NCBI RefSeq assembly: GCF_003611635.1
Contig: NZ_RAVZ01000002.1
Coordinates: 40,876-104,875, forward strand
Source: Corallococcus terminator
GTDB lineage: Bacteria > Myxococcota > Myxococcia > Myxococcales > Myxococcaceae
DNA length: 64,000 nt
Direction of reading: 5' to 3'
Shown here: positions 34,741 through 43,014 of the stretch, piece by piece
How positions within the stretch are numbered: the first letter of the stretch is position 1
Layout of the letters: every line of letters begins with the position of its first letter
Position numbers and translations under genes: made by a program
The notes under the pieces: generated by a model
The model's input: the letters and a program-made list of their open reading frames with translations, nothing else
Databases searched by the model: none
Told to the model about the DNA's origin: nothing

Positions 34741-37020
34741 ATGGAACGGTTCGGGGAACCGGGCTCGACAGCCCGGCGTCAGCGATTGCACTTCATCAAA
34801 CAGGCGCGCTCGTGGTGCGCGCTCCTTCTGGCCATCACGGTCAGTGCCTGCGGCGGAAGCTCGACTTCCACCGACACCGTGGCGTCCATCGTCATCAACG
34901 GTGCTCCCGCCGAAGCCATCCTCATCGGGGAGGGCGTGCAGCTCACCGCCACGCCGAAGGACGCGGCCGGTGCCACGGTGGACAGGCCCGTGGCCTGGGT
35001 TTCCAGCAACAAGGCCGTCGCGGAGGTGAGCGCCCAGGGACGGGTCCTCGCTGTGAGCGTGGGCGAGGCGGCCATCTCCGCCACGAGCGAACGCGCCACC
35101 ACCACCGTCATGATCCGGGTGTCGAACCCAACGGAACCCGCGGACACAGTGGCGGCTGTCCTCATCAGCGGTGCGCCCATTGAGCCCATTGTCACCGGAG
35201 AAAGCGTGCAGCTCACCGCCACGGCGAAGGATGCAGCCGGCGCCACGCTGGACCGGCCGGTGACCTGGAGCTCCAGTAACAGCGAGATCGCCGAGGTGAG
35301 CGCCCAGGGCCTGGTGCGGGCCGTGAGTGCGGGTGAGGCGTCCATCTCCGCCACGAGCGAGCGCCATACCGCCACGGTCGCGGTGCGGGTGAAGGTGCCG
35401 CAGGTCGCTTCCGTGACGCTTGAGGGCGTGCCCACCGGACCGGTGCGAACCGGCACGACGGTGCGACTCTCCGCCATCCCGAGGGATGCCCAGGGCGCTC
35501 CGCTCGCTGACCGCGTCGTCACCTGGAGCTCGGGTGACACGACCCGGGCTCAGGTGGATGCCACCGGCCTGGTGACGGCGCTGAAGGCGGGCCAGGTGCA
35601 CATCACCGCGACCAGCGAGACGAAGAGCGCGTCCGCGACCCTGATGCTCGAGTCTCCTGACATCGCCTCGGTCGCGGTTCTGGCTGACTCCCCCGGGCTC
35701 TACGTCGGCCAGGAAGTCCAGCTCCAGGCAGTCCTGAAGGACGCCAGCGGTCGCGTGGTGACGGGTCGTGTGGTGACCTGGACGAGCTCGGATGCCTCCC
35801 TGGCGGTGATTGACGCGAATGGCAAGGTCCTGGGCGTGGGCTTGGGCGCGGTGACCGTGACCGCCACCAGTGAGGGCACCTCCGGCACGGCATCTCTGCG
35901 CGTGCTCCCCAGGCCCACGGCCTCATGGACCCAGACGGCCGACTGGGCCACGTTCCAGGGGACTGGCCGGCACACCGGCGCGGTGGAGGCGACGTTGGAT
36001 CCGCCGGCCTTCCGTTCGCTCTGGTCGCGCCAACTGGTCCTGGGGGGCGGTGGGCTGAATCCAGTCACCGAGGGCGACGGCGTCGTCTTCGCCTCCAACC
36101 CGAGCGGCTACAGCACGAATGGCCAGCAGCTCTTCGCCCTCCAGGCCCGCACGGGCACGCCGCTGTGGACCTTCAGCTTCAACAACATCGCCTCGGTCCA
36201 TCCGCCCGCCTACAGCGACGGGTCGGTCTACCTCACCACGGGAGGACACGGAGACTCGTTCCTCTACGCGTTCGATGCCGCCACCGGCGACGTCCGGTTC
36301 CGCAGCGCGTACGGCAATCAATGGTCCAGCTACTACGCCCCCGTCGTCCTGGACGGGACCGTGTTCATGGCCGGCGGCTATTATGGAGGCATGTATGGCT
36401 TCAACGCCTCCAGCGGGGAGCACCAATGGTTCCTGGAGACCAACCAGTACGATGCGTGGACGCCCGCGGTGGAGGGCAACCAGGTGTTCGCCTACACCGG
36501 CAGCTACCAGCCGAAGTTGCAGGTGGTGGATGCCCTCAAGGGCACCGTCACCTATGAGATCGCCGACCCCGGCTTCCAGTGGAACGGCTGGAGCATGAAC
36601 ACGGCGCCGGTGTTGGGCAGCGCCCAGAACGTCCTCGCCATCCAGGGCAAGCGGTTGCTGTCCTTCGACCTGCGGAACAAGCAGGTGGGATGGACCCGGA
36701 CGGCCACGTTCACGGGGACGGTCACCGTCGCGGAAGGGGTGTTGTATGTGTTCAACAACCGGCAGGTGGAAGCCCGGTCAGAGGCGGATGGTGCCCTGCT
36801 GTGGACCTGGATTCCGCCGGAGGGCGAGCCCCGGGGCACGACCGTCGTGACGGACAACCTGCTCTTCGTCAGCACGGCCTCGAACACGTACGCGGTGGAC
36901 CTCGCCGCCCGGGTGCAGACGTGGAAGTACCCTGCCGGCGGCCGCCTCGCGCTGGGCAAGGACGGCATCCTGTTCATCGCGCAGGAGAACGGCGTCCTGG
37001 CCGCCATCGCGGTGAAGTAG
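34741..37020 (+). CDS. Lipoprotein with four Ig-like (BIG2) repeats and a PQQ-type beta-propeller
   Basis: A 759-residue surface protein. The lipobox cysteine is Cys37 (TVSACGGS). Four bacterial Ig-like BIG2 domains follow at about 47 to 130, 135 to 220, 221 to 305 and 306 to 390; the first two share GEGVQLTATPKDAAGAT / GESVQLTATAKDAAGAT and look like a recent duplication. Residues 400 to 759 form PQQ-like propeller blades (LFALQARTGTPLWTFSF, LYAFDAATGDVRFRSAYG, LLSFDLRNKQVGWTRTA). Probably an extracellular adhesin or binding protein. An in-frame start at 34657 is less likely, as the ATG at 34741 follows GAGGGGGAATC. Confidence 0.85.
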   Translation: MERFGEPGSTARRQRLHFIKQARSWCALLLAITVSACGGSSTSTDTVASIVINGAPAEAILIGEGVQLTATPKDAAGATVDRPVAWVSSNKAVAEVSAQGRVLAVSVGEAAISATSERATTTVMIRVSNPTEPADTVAAVLISGAPIEPIVTGESVQLTATAKDAAGATLDRPVTWSSSNSEIAEVSAQGLVRAVSAGEASISATSERHTATVAVRVKVPQVASVTLEGVPTGPVRTGTTVRLSAIPRDAQGAPLADRVVTWSSGDTTRAQVDATGLVTALKAGQVHITATSETKSASATLMLESPDIASVAVLADSPGLYVGQEVQLQAVLKDASGRVVTGRVVTWTSSDASLAVIDANGKVLGVGLGAVTVTATSEGTSGTASLRVLPRPTASWTQTADWATFQGTGRHTGAVEATLDPPAFRSLWSRQLVLGGGGLNPVTEGDGVVFASNPSGYSTNGQQLFALQARTGTPLWTFSFNNIASVHPPAYSDGSVYLTTGGHGDSFLYAFDAATGDVRFRSAYGNQWSSYYAPVVLDGTVFMAGGYYGGMYGFNASSGEHQWFLETNQYDAWTPAVEGNQVFAYTGSYQPKLQVVDALKGTVTYEIADPGFQWNGWSMNTAPVLGSAQNVLAIQGKRLLSFDLRNKQVGWTRTATFTGTVTVAEGVLYVFNNRQVEARSEADGALLWTWIPPEGEPRGTTVVTDNLLFVSTASNTYAVDLAARVQTWKYPAGGRLALGKDGILFIAQENGVLAAIAVK

Positions 37021-37062
37021 GAGGCGCGGGTGCGGGGCTTTCTCAGGGATTAGACTCCTGCC

Positions 37063-38088
37063 ATGAATTTCATCCCGGACGAGAAGCCGTCTCCCACCCA
37101 GCAGCTCCATGCGGCAATCACTGGCTACTGGCGCACCCAGGTCATTGGCACCGTGGCCCGTCTGGGAATCGCGGACCTGCTCGCGACAGGAGCCCGCGAG
37201 AGTGATTCGCTGGCGGCCGAACTCGGCGTCCACCCGGGCGCCTTGTTCCGGCTGCTGCGGGGCGGCATCTCCGCCGGCATCCTCGAGGCTGTCTCCGAGC
37301 GGACCTTCGCCCTGACAGCGATGGGCGAAGGGCTTCGCTCGAAGGTCCCCGGCTCGCTGAGGGAGATGGCCATCACCCAGAGCGCCCCAGCGCACTGGTT
37401 GCCCTGGGGGCTGCTTCCCGAGGCGGTTCGCACCGGAAGGTCCCCGGTACAAGCCGCCCTCGGCTCCGACATCTGGGGACACTTCGCCCGGCATCCCGAG
37501 GAGGCGGAGCACTTCGCCCAGGCCATGGGCAACCTGTCCGGCCTGGTGGCTAGTGAAGTGACGCACCACATCGACTTCGCCCCCTTCGCCCGCGTGGCGG
37601 ACATTGGAGGAAGTCACGGCGACCTGCTCGCGCAGGTGCTGCGCGCCCATCCCTCCTGCCGGGGCATCCTCTTCGACCTGCCCCAGGTCGCCGAAGGCGC
37701 GAAGACGGTGCTGGAGTCGCGAGGCCTCGCCAGCCGCGTGGACGTGGTGGCCGGGAGCTTCTTCGAGCCCGGCATGCCCTCCGCCGAAGCCTACCTGCTC
37801 AAACACATCCTCCATGACTGGGAGGATGACCCGTCGCTCACCCTCCTGCGTCGGCTCCATGAGGCCGCCCCCTCCGGGGCCCGGCTCTTCGTGGTGGAGC
37901 TGGTGATTCCGGACAACCGGAATCCAGACCCGACCCACCTCATCGACCTCAACATGTTGGTGGTCGCCGACGGGCGCGAGCGCACCACGGACGAGTTCCG
38001 CGCGCTGCTCGCCGCGACCTCCTGGAAGGTGGAGCGCATCATCCCCACCCGGAGCGGGGTCAGCATCATCGAAGCGGTGAAGGCCTGA
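37063..38088 (+). CDS. SAM-dependent O-methyltransferase (class with N-terminal dimerisation wing)
   Basis: A 341-residue enzyme. The N-terminal winged-helix dimerisation domain (TGYWRTQVIGTVARLGIADLLA, LFRLLRGGISAGIL) precedes a Rossmann fold with the SAM loop VADIGGSHGDLL; LLKHILHDWEDD carries the catalytic-base His of hydroxyl O-methyltransferases. Such enzymes tailor polyketides, carotenoids or aromatic metabolites. No biosynthetic cluster is visible next to it. It starts 42 bases after the propeller lipoprotein gene. Confidence 0.88.
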   Translation: MNFIPDEKPSPTQQLHAAITGYWRTQVIGTVARLGIADLLATGARESDSLAAELGVHPGALFRLLRGGISAGILEAVSERTFALTAMGEGLRSKVPGSLREMAITQSAPAHWLPWGLLPEAVRTGRSPVQAALGSDIWGHFARHPEEAEHFAQAMGNLSGLVASEVTHHIDFAPFARVADIGGSHGDLLAQVLRAHPSCRGILFDLPQVAEGAKTVLESRGLASRVDVVAGSFFEPGMPSAEAYLLKHILHDWEDDPSLTLLRRLHEAAPSGARLFVVELVIPDNRNPDPTHLIDLNMLVVADGRERTTDEFRALLAATSWKVERIIPTRSGVSIIEAVKA

Positions 38089-38102
38089 GCGGCGGTGATG
38101 TC

Positions 38103-38492
38103 CTAGCCTCGGCCTCCAGGCAATTGCTCGAGGACGTAGCCGTGGTGGCGCACGGATTCATCGACGCGCTCGTCCAGGATGCAGAGCACGTACACCGGCC
38201 GGTTGGTTACGCGCGCCGTCGCGAGGAAGTCGTAGCTGACCGCCCCTTCGAGCGGCACGTACAGCCGCTTCGCCACCGAACCCGATGGCGTCTCGAGCTT
38301 CAGCAGGACCCACGCCTGGTTGCGGGTGTTCCACGGCAGGCCGCAGTCCGTGATGACGGCCGTATGGCGTTGCCCCTCGCGACGGACGCGCGCGTACTTC
38401 TCCGCATCACCCGCGCTGGCAGCGAATACCAGTGCGAAGAAGACCAGGAGGATCGTGAGGAAAAGGATTGCCAGGGCCACCACCAGCATCAA
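38103..38492 (-). CDS. Hypothetical protein with one N-terminal membrane helix
   Basis: A 129-residue protein beginning with a strong hydrophobic segment (MMLVVALAILFLTILLVFFA), followed by a small beta-rich soluble domain (RHTAVITDCGLPWNTRNQ, VTNRPVYVLCILDERV). The pattern suggests a membrane-anchored protein of the DUF3592-like kind, but I cannot confirm that. It converges with the methyltransferase gene (14-base gap) and is divergent from the next. Confidence 0.62.
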   Translation of the reverse strand: MMLVVALAILFLTILLVFFALVFAASAGDAEKYARVRREGQRHTAVITDCGLPWNTRNQAWVLLKLETPSGSVAKRLYVPLEGAVSYDFLATARVTNRPVYVLCILDERVDESVRHHGYVLEQLPGGRG

Positions 38493-38564
38493 GGCAGTCT
38501 ACACGAGGCTCACCTGAGTGCCCTGCCCTGAAATCCCTGTTTGGCTGTCGTAGGGTTCGCGCCC

Positions 38565-39587
38565 ATGACAATGGCATTGGGGGTGTCGCTGCTGCTGTTC
38601 ACGGCGGCGCCCGAGGCGAAGGTGCCCGTGACGCCGAAGCAGCAGGCGGCGGTGGACGCGGCCCTGATGCAGGTGAAGACCGGCGATGAGAAGACGCGCA
38701 AGCGCGCCTACGCGGCCTTGTGGAAGCTGGGCGTGCGCGTGCCGTTGCCGGAGTTCGTTCCGTTCGCTCGCAACAACGCGGCCCCGCCGGAGCCCGCGAC
38801 GCGTCCGGTGCCCTTGCAGGGGCCGGGCGCCCTGGCGTGTTCCACGCCCCTCTGGGCGAAGCAGGAGCTGCTGCACGACGAATCCAACGACGGTAGCTCC
38901 ACGGAGGCGCGGGGCGTGAAGTTCGCGCGGAGCGAGCAGGCCCTGGCCGAGTCCGAAGATTTCCTGGAGTCGGTCGTGGATGCGCCAGCGGCCCCCAGCT
39001 CAGGTCCCTTCATCGTGACGTTCCTGCGGCTCGAGCGCATGGGGATGCGTTGTACGGCAGGGGAGGGCGCCCCTGTGACCACGGGGATGGGGCTGGGCCT
39101 GACCTCTCATCCGGCGGGCCGCGCCCTCCTGCGGCGCTGCTGCAAGGGAGATGCGAAATGCCTCACACAATCGACCCGGGAGGAGAGCTGCTTCTCCGAC
39201 GTGTTGTCCGCCGCGTCCGGGGCGAGGGAGAAGTACGAATCCCAGGCCCCGAAGCTTTACGAGGAGCGACTCATGGACTGTCTTCCGGCCGGGGACCGGG
39301 TGAAGTCGCGGCTCCAGGATGAAGCCACGGATACGCCCCGGAGCCGGCGCGCTCACGCCTGCGCGCTGAAGATCGGCCGCGAATCCCTGGCGCGTGGCAC
39401 CGCCCGGTGGGACCTGGAGGCGGCCATCTGGATCCAGGCCTCCTCCGCGGCCTGCGCGGCGGGCAATGTAAGGACCTCCTGCACGCCCATCGTCGTGGAC
39501 CCGTGCCGGGGCCGCGTGGGCTACCACTGCTCGGACGAGAGCATCCGCGAACTCCAGGTGCCCCATGACGGTGTTCAAGGTGGCTGA
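38565..39587 (+). CDS. Hypothetical secreted cysteine-rich protein
   Basis: A 340-residue protein with a probable signal peptide (MTMALGVSLLLFTAAPEA). The mature part has at least ten cysteines, including GDAKCLTQSTREESC and NVRTSCTPIVVDPCRGRVGYHC, consistent with disulfide bonding outside the cytoplasm. ATG 38565 was chosen over 38541 for the signal. No family is recognised. Confidence 0.65.
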   Translation: MTMALGVSLLLFTAAPEAKVPVTPKQQAAVDAALMQVKTGDEKTRKRAYAALWKLGVRVPLPEFVPFARNNAAPPEPATRPVPLQGPGALACSTPLWAKQELLHDESNDGSSTEARGVKFARSEQALAESEDFLESVVDAPAAPSSGPFIVTFLRLERMGMRCTAGEGAPVTTGMGLGLTSHPAGRALLRRCCKGDAKCLTQSTREESCFSDVLSAASGAREKYESQAPKLYEERLMDCLPAGDRVKSRLQDEATDTPRSRRAHACALKIGRESLARGTARWDLEAAIWIQASSAACAAGNVRTSCTPIVVDPCRGRVGYHCSDESIRELQVPHDGVQGG

Positions 39588-39613
39588 TGCCGCAGCTCCA
39601 GGGGCCCGCCCGC

Positions 39614-40201
39614 TCACTCCGTCCGCTTGCGGCGCCGTGACATGATACGGCTCAGGGCCACCTCGGTGATGCCGAGGTAGGCCGCCACGTCGCGCTGGGG
39701 AATCCTTCCCTTCAGGTGGGGATGCTCCTCCCAGAACTTCACGAGGCGCTCCTCCGCGGACAGCTCCAGGAACTCCTGCTCACGGCGCTCCTTGAGGACG
39801 AAGTGCTGCTCCGCCACCCGGCGCGCCAGCCGCTCCCAGCACACGTGGCCCCGCTCCAGCTTCTGGAAGTCCTGCGTCTGGAACACCAGCACGTGGCTCG
39901 GCTCGAGCGCTTCAATCGCTGTCATCGACGGCAGCCGTTGCAACATCTCCGCATAGGCTCCAATCAGCTCTCCCTCGGCGCGGAAGGCCTTGATGGACTC
40001 GACCCCGCGTGGCGACACGCGCACGCCCCGGAAGACACCCTGAAGCACCACGGCGAACCGGTCCGCCGCGTCCCCCGGACGCATGAAGAGCTCCCGCTTC
40101 GCGAGCGACTGCTCCTTCGCCACGGCTTCGGCCTTCGCCCACTCCTCGGGAGGGAGCGGGACCAGGGTGGCGAGGCGCTCGAAGAGCTTCGGGAATCTCA
40201 C
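39614..40201 (-). CDS. Crp/Fnr-family transcriptional regulator
   Basis: A 195-residue regulator: a cyclic-nucleotide-binding-like domain (residues 20 to 140, FMRPGDAADRFAVVLQGVFRGVRV) and a helix-turn-helix (IPQRDVAAYLGITEVALSRI). It lacks the Cys cluster of FNR and the full cAMP-binding RxS motif, so the ligand is unknown. The GTG at 40201 has only a weak ribosome-binding site. It is divergent from the sterol desaturase gene, which it may control. Confidence 0.85.
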   Translation of the reverse strand: MRFPKLFERLATLVPLPPEEWAKAEAVAKEQSLAKRELFMRPGDAADRFAVVLQGVFRGVRVSPRGVESIKAFRAEGELIGAYAEMLQRLPSMTAIEALEPSHVLVFQTQDFQKLERGHVCWERLARRVAEQHFVLKERREQEFLELSAEERLVKFWEEHPHLKGRIPQRDVAAYLGITEVALSRIMSRRRKRTE

Positions 40202-40210
40202 GTCGCGGGG

Positions 40211-40228
40211 ACCTGGGCTTGACCTGGG
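40211..40228. promoter_or_regulatory. Direct repeat in the Crp/Fnr-desaturase intergenic region
   Basis: ACCTGGG occurs twice with an 11-base period (40211 to 40217, 40222 to 40228), about one helix turn, in the 66-base gap between the divergent regulator and sterol desaturase. A possible operator; no canonical promoter can be placed with confidence. Confidence 0.3.
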
Positions 40229-40267
40229 TTAAGGCGGAGGCGGCTGTGGGAAACATATACCGGGGGC

Positions 40268-41515
40268 ATGTCCCTCAACGTCTATGCGGTGGCCACGCCC
40301 TTCGTCATCGCCCTGGCCCTGGCGGAGTTCGCCTGGTGCGTGGCGCGGCGCAACGGCTACTACAGCTTCCAGGACTCCATCGCGAGCATGGGCACGGCGG
40401 TGATGAACCAGTGCGTCAACGTCGCGGTGGCCCTGATGGTGCTGCCCCTCTTCACGCAGCTTGGCCAGTACGCACCGTGGCGGCTCGACGCTTCGTCGCC
40501 GCTGTCGCTGGTGGCGCTCTTCCTGGGCGTCGACTTCCTCTTCTACTGGTTCCACCGCTTCGGGCATCGCACCAACATCGGCTGGGCGGCCCACTCGCCG
40601 CACCACTCCACCGAGGAGCTCAACTACGCGGTGGCCTTGCGCGCGAGCGTGACGCAGCGCCTCTTCTCGTTCCTCTTCTACTGGCCACTGGTGCTGGTGG
40701 GCTTCCCGCCGGAGGCGGTGCTGGCGATGGTGGCCTTCCACCTCGTGCTCCAGTTCATCCCCCATACGCGGGTCATCCCCAAGCTCCCCCGGTGGGTGGA
40801 GTCGTGGCTGAACACACCGTCGCACCACCGCGTGCATCACGCGCGCAACGACGCCTACATCGACAAGAACTACGCGGGCTTCCTCATCATCTGGGACCGG
40901 ATGTTCGGCACCTACGCGGAGGAGACCGAGGAGTGCTCCTACGGCCTGACCACCCCGGCGAACACCTGGGACCCGACGGCCATCAACTTCCAGGGGTGGG
41001 CCCGGCTCGTCGCGGACGCCATCGCCACGAAGAGCCAGTGGGACCGGCTGCGCCTCTGGGTGATGCCCACGGGCTGGCGGCCCGCGGACCTTCCTCCGCG
41101 CGTGTTGGGGTACTGGAAGCAGGAGGGCGCGGAGGTGAAGTACCACTCCCAGGAGCTGTCCGGCGTCCGTGGCTACCTCGTCTTCCAATTGTTCGCGTCG
41201 ATGCCGTTCATGCTCCTGGTGAGCCACCATGCCTCACCGCTGTCGGGCTGGCAGAAGGTCGCGTTGAGCCTGCTGCTCTGGGCGATGGCGACCGCCTGGA
41301 GCGGGATGCTGGAGTCGAAACGGTGGAGCGAACCGCTGGAACTCGCACGTTTGCTCGCCATGGGCGTGGGGGTGACGCTGTGGCTGGTAGGGGCCAGCGC
41401 GCCCCCGGCGTGGAGCGCTCTCACGGCGTCGTGGCTGATGGTCTCGCTGGTGTGGCTGCGGGTGGCGCGCGGTGGCGCTGGCCGGAAGTCCCAGACGACT
41501 GCCTTCCCAGGCTGA
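40268..41515 (+). CDS. Sterol desaturase / alkylglycerol-monooxygenase-like membrane protein
   Basis: A 415-residue membrane enzyme. The di-iron His clusters are HRFGH, HSPHHS and HRVHHARN, the last followed by YAGFLIIWDRMFGTY. The C-terminal 140 residues add four hydrophobic helices, which makes this longer than simple sterol desaturases and closer to the alkylglycerol monooxygenase group (ether-lipid cleavage). Myxobacteria make ether lipids, so that substrate is attractive but inferred. It is divergent from the Crp/Fnr gene and followed by a hairpin. Confidence 0.86.
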   Translation: MSLNVYAVATPFVIALALAEFAWCVARRNGYYSFQDSIASMGTAVMNQCVNVAVALMVLPLFTQLGQYAPWRLDASSPLSLVALFLGVDFLFYWFHRFGHRTNIGWAAHSPHHSTEELNYAVALRASVTQRLFSFLFYWPLVLVGFPPEAVLAMVAFHLVLQFIPHTRVIPKLPRWVESWLNTPSHHRVHHARNDAYIDKNYAGFLIIWDRMFGTYAEETEECSYGLTTPANTWDPTAINFQGWARLVADAIATKSQWDRLRLWVMPTGWRPADLPPRVLGYWKQEGAEVKYHSQELSGVRGYLVFQLFASMPFMLLVSHHASPLSGWQKVALSLLLWAMATAWSGMLESKRWSEPLELARLLAMGVGVTLWLVGASAPPAWSALTASWLMVSLVWLRVARGGAGRKSQTTAFPG

Positions 41516-41525
41516 GAAGAGCGCT

Positions 41526-41556
41526 TGCCCGCTCCCCGGATGAACTGGAGCGGGCA
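41526..41556 (+). terminator. Hairpin between convergent genes
   Basis: TGCCCGCTCC (41526 to 41535) pairs perfectly with GGAGCGGGCA (41547 to 41556). It lies 10 bases after the desaturase stop and before the end of the convergent RibD-type gene; likely a bidirectional stop without U-tract. Confidence 0.55.
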
Positions 41557-41624
41557 GGGCGGCGATTGCGAGCGGCAATGCCTCTCGCGAAGCCCGGCGC
41601 CTGATTCCGCTACGACCGCTCCGT

Positions 41625-42245
41625 TCAGGCGCGCTGGAACGAGCCGGTCCGCACCTCGCCCTCGCGGACGTAGCGGGTGATCAGCACGCCGGTGGACGAG
41701 GTCTTCGACTCTTCGAGCCGGAACGCCGACGCCTGCGCGTGCTCGTCGAACAGGCGTTTGCCGCGGCCGAGCAGGACCGGGTACACGAGCAGGCGCAGCT
41801 CGTCGACCAGATCCGTGGCCAGCAGTTGGCGCACCAGGTCGCTGCTTCCCTGGGTCAGCAGGTCGGGGCCGTCGCCGCGCTTGAGCTCACGCACCGTGGC
41901 GGCGATGTCCGGACCCAGGGCGCGGCTGTTCTGCCACGCGAGCGTTTCCGGATGGTGGGTGGCGACGTGCTTGGCGACGCCGTTGAACAGGTCGGCGATG
42001 CCCTGGTTCCACGAACCCTTCGGGATGTGGGGCCAGTACGCGGCGAAGATGTCGTAGGTGCGGCGACCGAGCACCAGCTCGAACGGGCGCGAGAACACCC
42101 CGCCCATCGCTTCGCCAGACCCGTCGGCATAGGGGACGATCCAGCCACCGTGGGCGAAGCCGCCGCTGGGGTCCTCCTCCGGGCCGCCGGGCGCCTGCAC
42201 GACGCCGTCGAGGCTGATGAACGCGGCAACAATGAGCTTTCTCAT
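41625..42245 (-). CDS. Dihydrofolate reductase-like protein (RibD C-terminal family)
   Basis: A 206-residue NADPH-dependent reductase fold. MRKLIVAAFISLDGVVQAPGG and LVLGRRTYDIFAAYWP are the hallmarks, and DLLTQGSSDLVRQLLATDLVDELRLLVYPVLLGRGKRLF the C-terminal block. These stand-alone relatives of RibD are common in soil bacteria; the true substrate is unknown. The ATG at 42245 follows AGGAACTCC. It lies opposite an immunity-like gene with a 226-base gap. Confidence 0.87.
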   Translation of the reverse strand: MRKLIVAAFISLDGVVQAPGGPEEDPSGGFAHGGWIVPYADGSGEAMGGVFSRPFELVLGRRTYDIFAAYWPHIPKGSWNQGIADLFNGVAKHVATHHPETLAWQNSRALGPDIAATVRELKRGDGPDLLTQGSSDLVRQLLATDLVDELRLLVYPVLLGRGKRLFDEHAQASAFRLEESKTSSTGVLITRYVREGEVRTGSFQRA

Positions 42246-42471
42246 ATCGGAGTTCCTTTGTGGGTCGACGTGTCTGCCTGTCCTCCCCAACGAACGGCGG
42301 CCCGGAGGATCGACACGGCTCCGCAAAAAGGGTCCGGAGTCTAACGGGGTCAGGTTCACTTCCCGACAGGCCAATGCGTGCGAAGCGCAGAGGAACCCCG
42401 ACCGTGGCTCTCCCGCGCTTCGTTGAGGTCGCTGGACTTCACGGCCTGCCAAAGGCGTGATTCGAACGTCC

Positions 42472-43014
42472 ATGCCGATCCTGCCGAAAGAGCGAGACCC
42501 CAGGCTGATCACGATTCGTCGTGGCGGGAGCCTGACCGACGAGGACCACCACCTGCTCGCGGAGTGGGCCGCCCTCTGCGCGGAGCACGTCCTGCCCTTC
42601 TTCGAGACCGCGTGCCCCGAGGACGCGCGCCCCCGTGACGCCATCGCCGTGGGACGGGCGTGGATCCGGGGCGAGGTGCGGATGCGTGACGCCCACCGGA
42701 CCGCGTTCGTGGCCAACGCCGCGGCTCGTGGGTTGCCTGACCCGGCCAGGTTCGCGGCTCTCGCGGCAGGACAGGCGGTGGCTGTCGCCCACGTCGCCGC
42801 GCACTATCTGGGTGCGGCGGCGTACGCCATCCGAGCTGCCGTCGCGTCGGTCGCCGTGGGTGACGCGGAGGGGGCCCGTCTGAAGGAACTCGGATGGCAG
42901 CAGGAACGGATCCCCGCCACCCTCCGTGAGCAGGTCCTCGAAGACCAGCGGGCGCGGAACGACATCTGCTGGGGCGTCTTCACCTTGAGGCTCAAGCGCT
43001 CCGCGACGCGATGA
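42472..43014 (+). CDS. Putative immunity protein, all-helical (Imm-5-like)
   Basis: A protein of about 180 residues (start ATG at 42472; 42457 also possible). The pattern LTDEDHHLLAEWAALCAEHVLPFFE, then AIAVGRAWIRGEVRMRDA and VAHVAAHYLGAAAYAIRA is typical of a family annotated as putative immunity proteins in actinobacteria. No toxin gene is adjacent. The last 23 bases overlap the convergent methyltransferase gene. Confidence 0.72.
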   Translation: MPILPKERDPRLITIRRGGSLTDEDHHLLAEWAALCAEHVLPFFETACPEDARPRDAIAVGRAWIRGEVRMRDAHRTAFVANAAARGLPDPARFAALAAGQAVAVAHVAAHYLGAAAYAIRAAVASVAVGDAEGARLKELGWQQERIPATLREQVLEDQRARNDICWGVFTLRLKRSATR

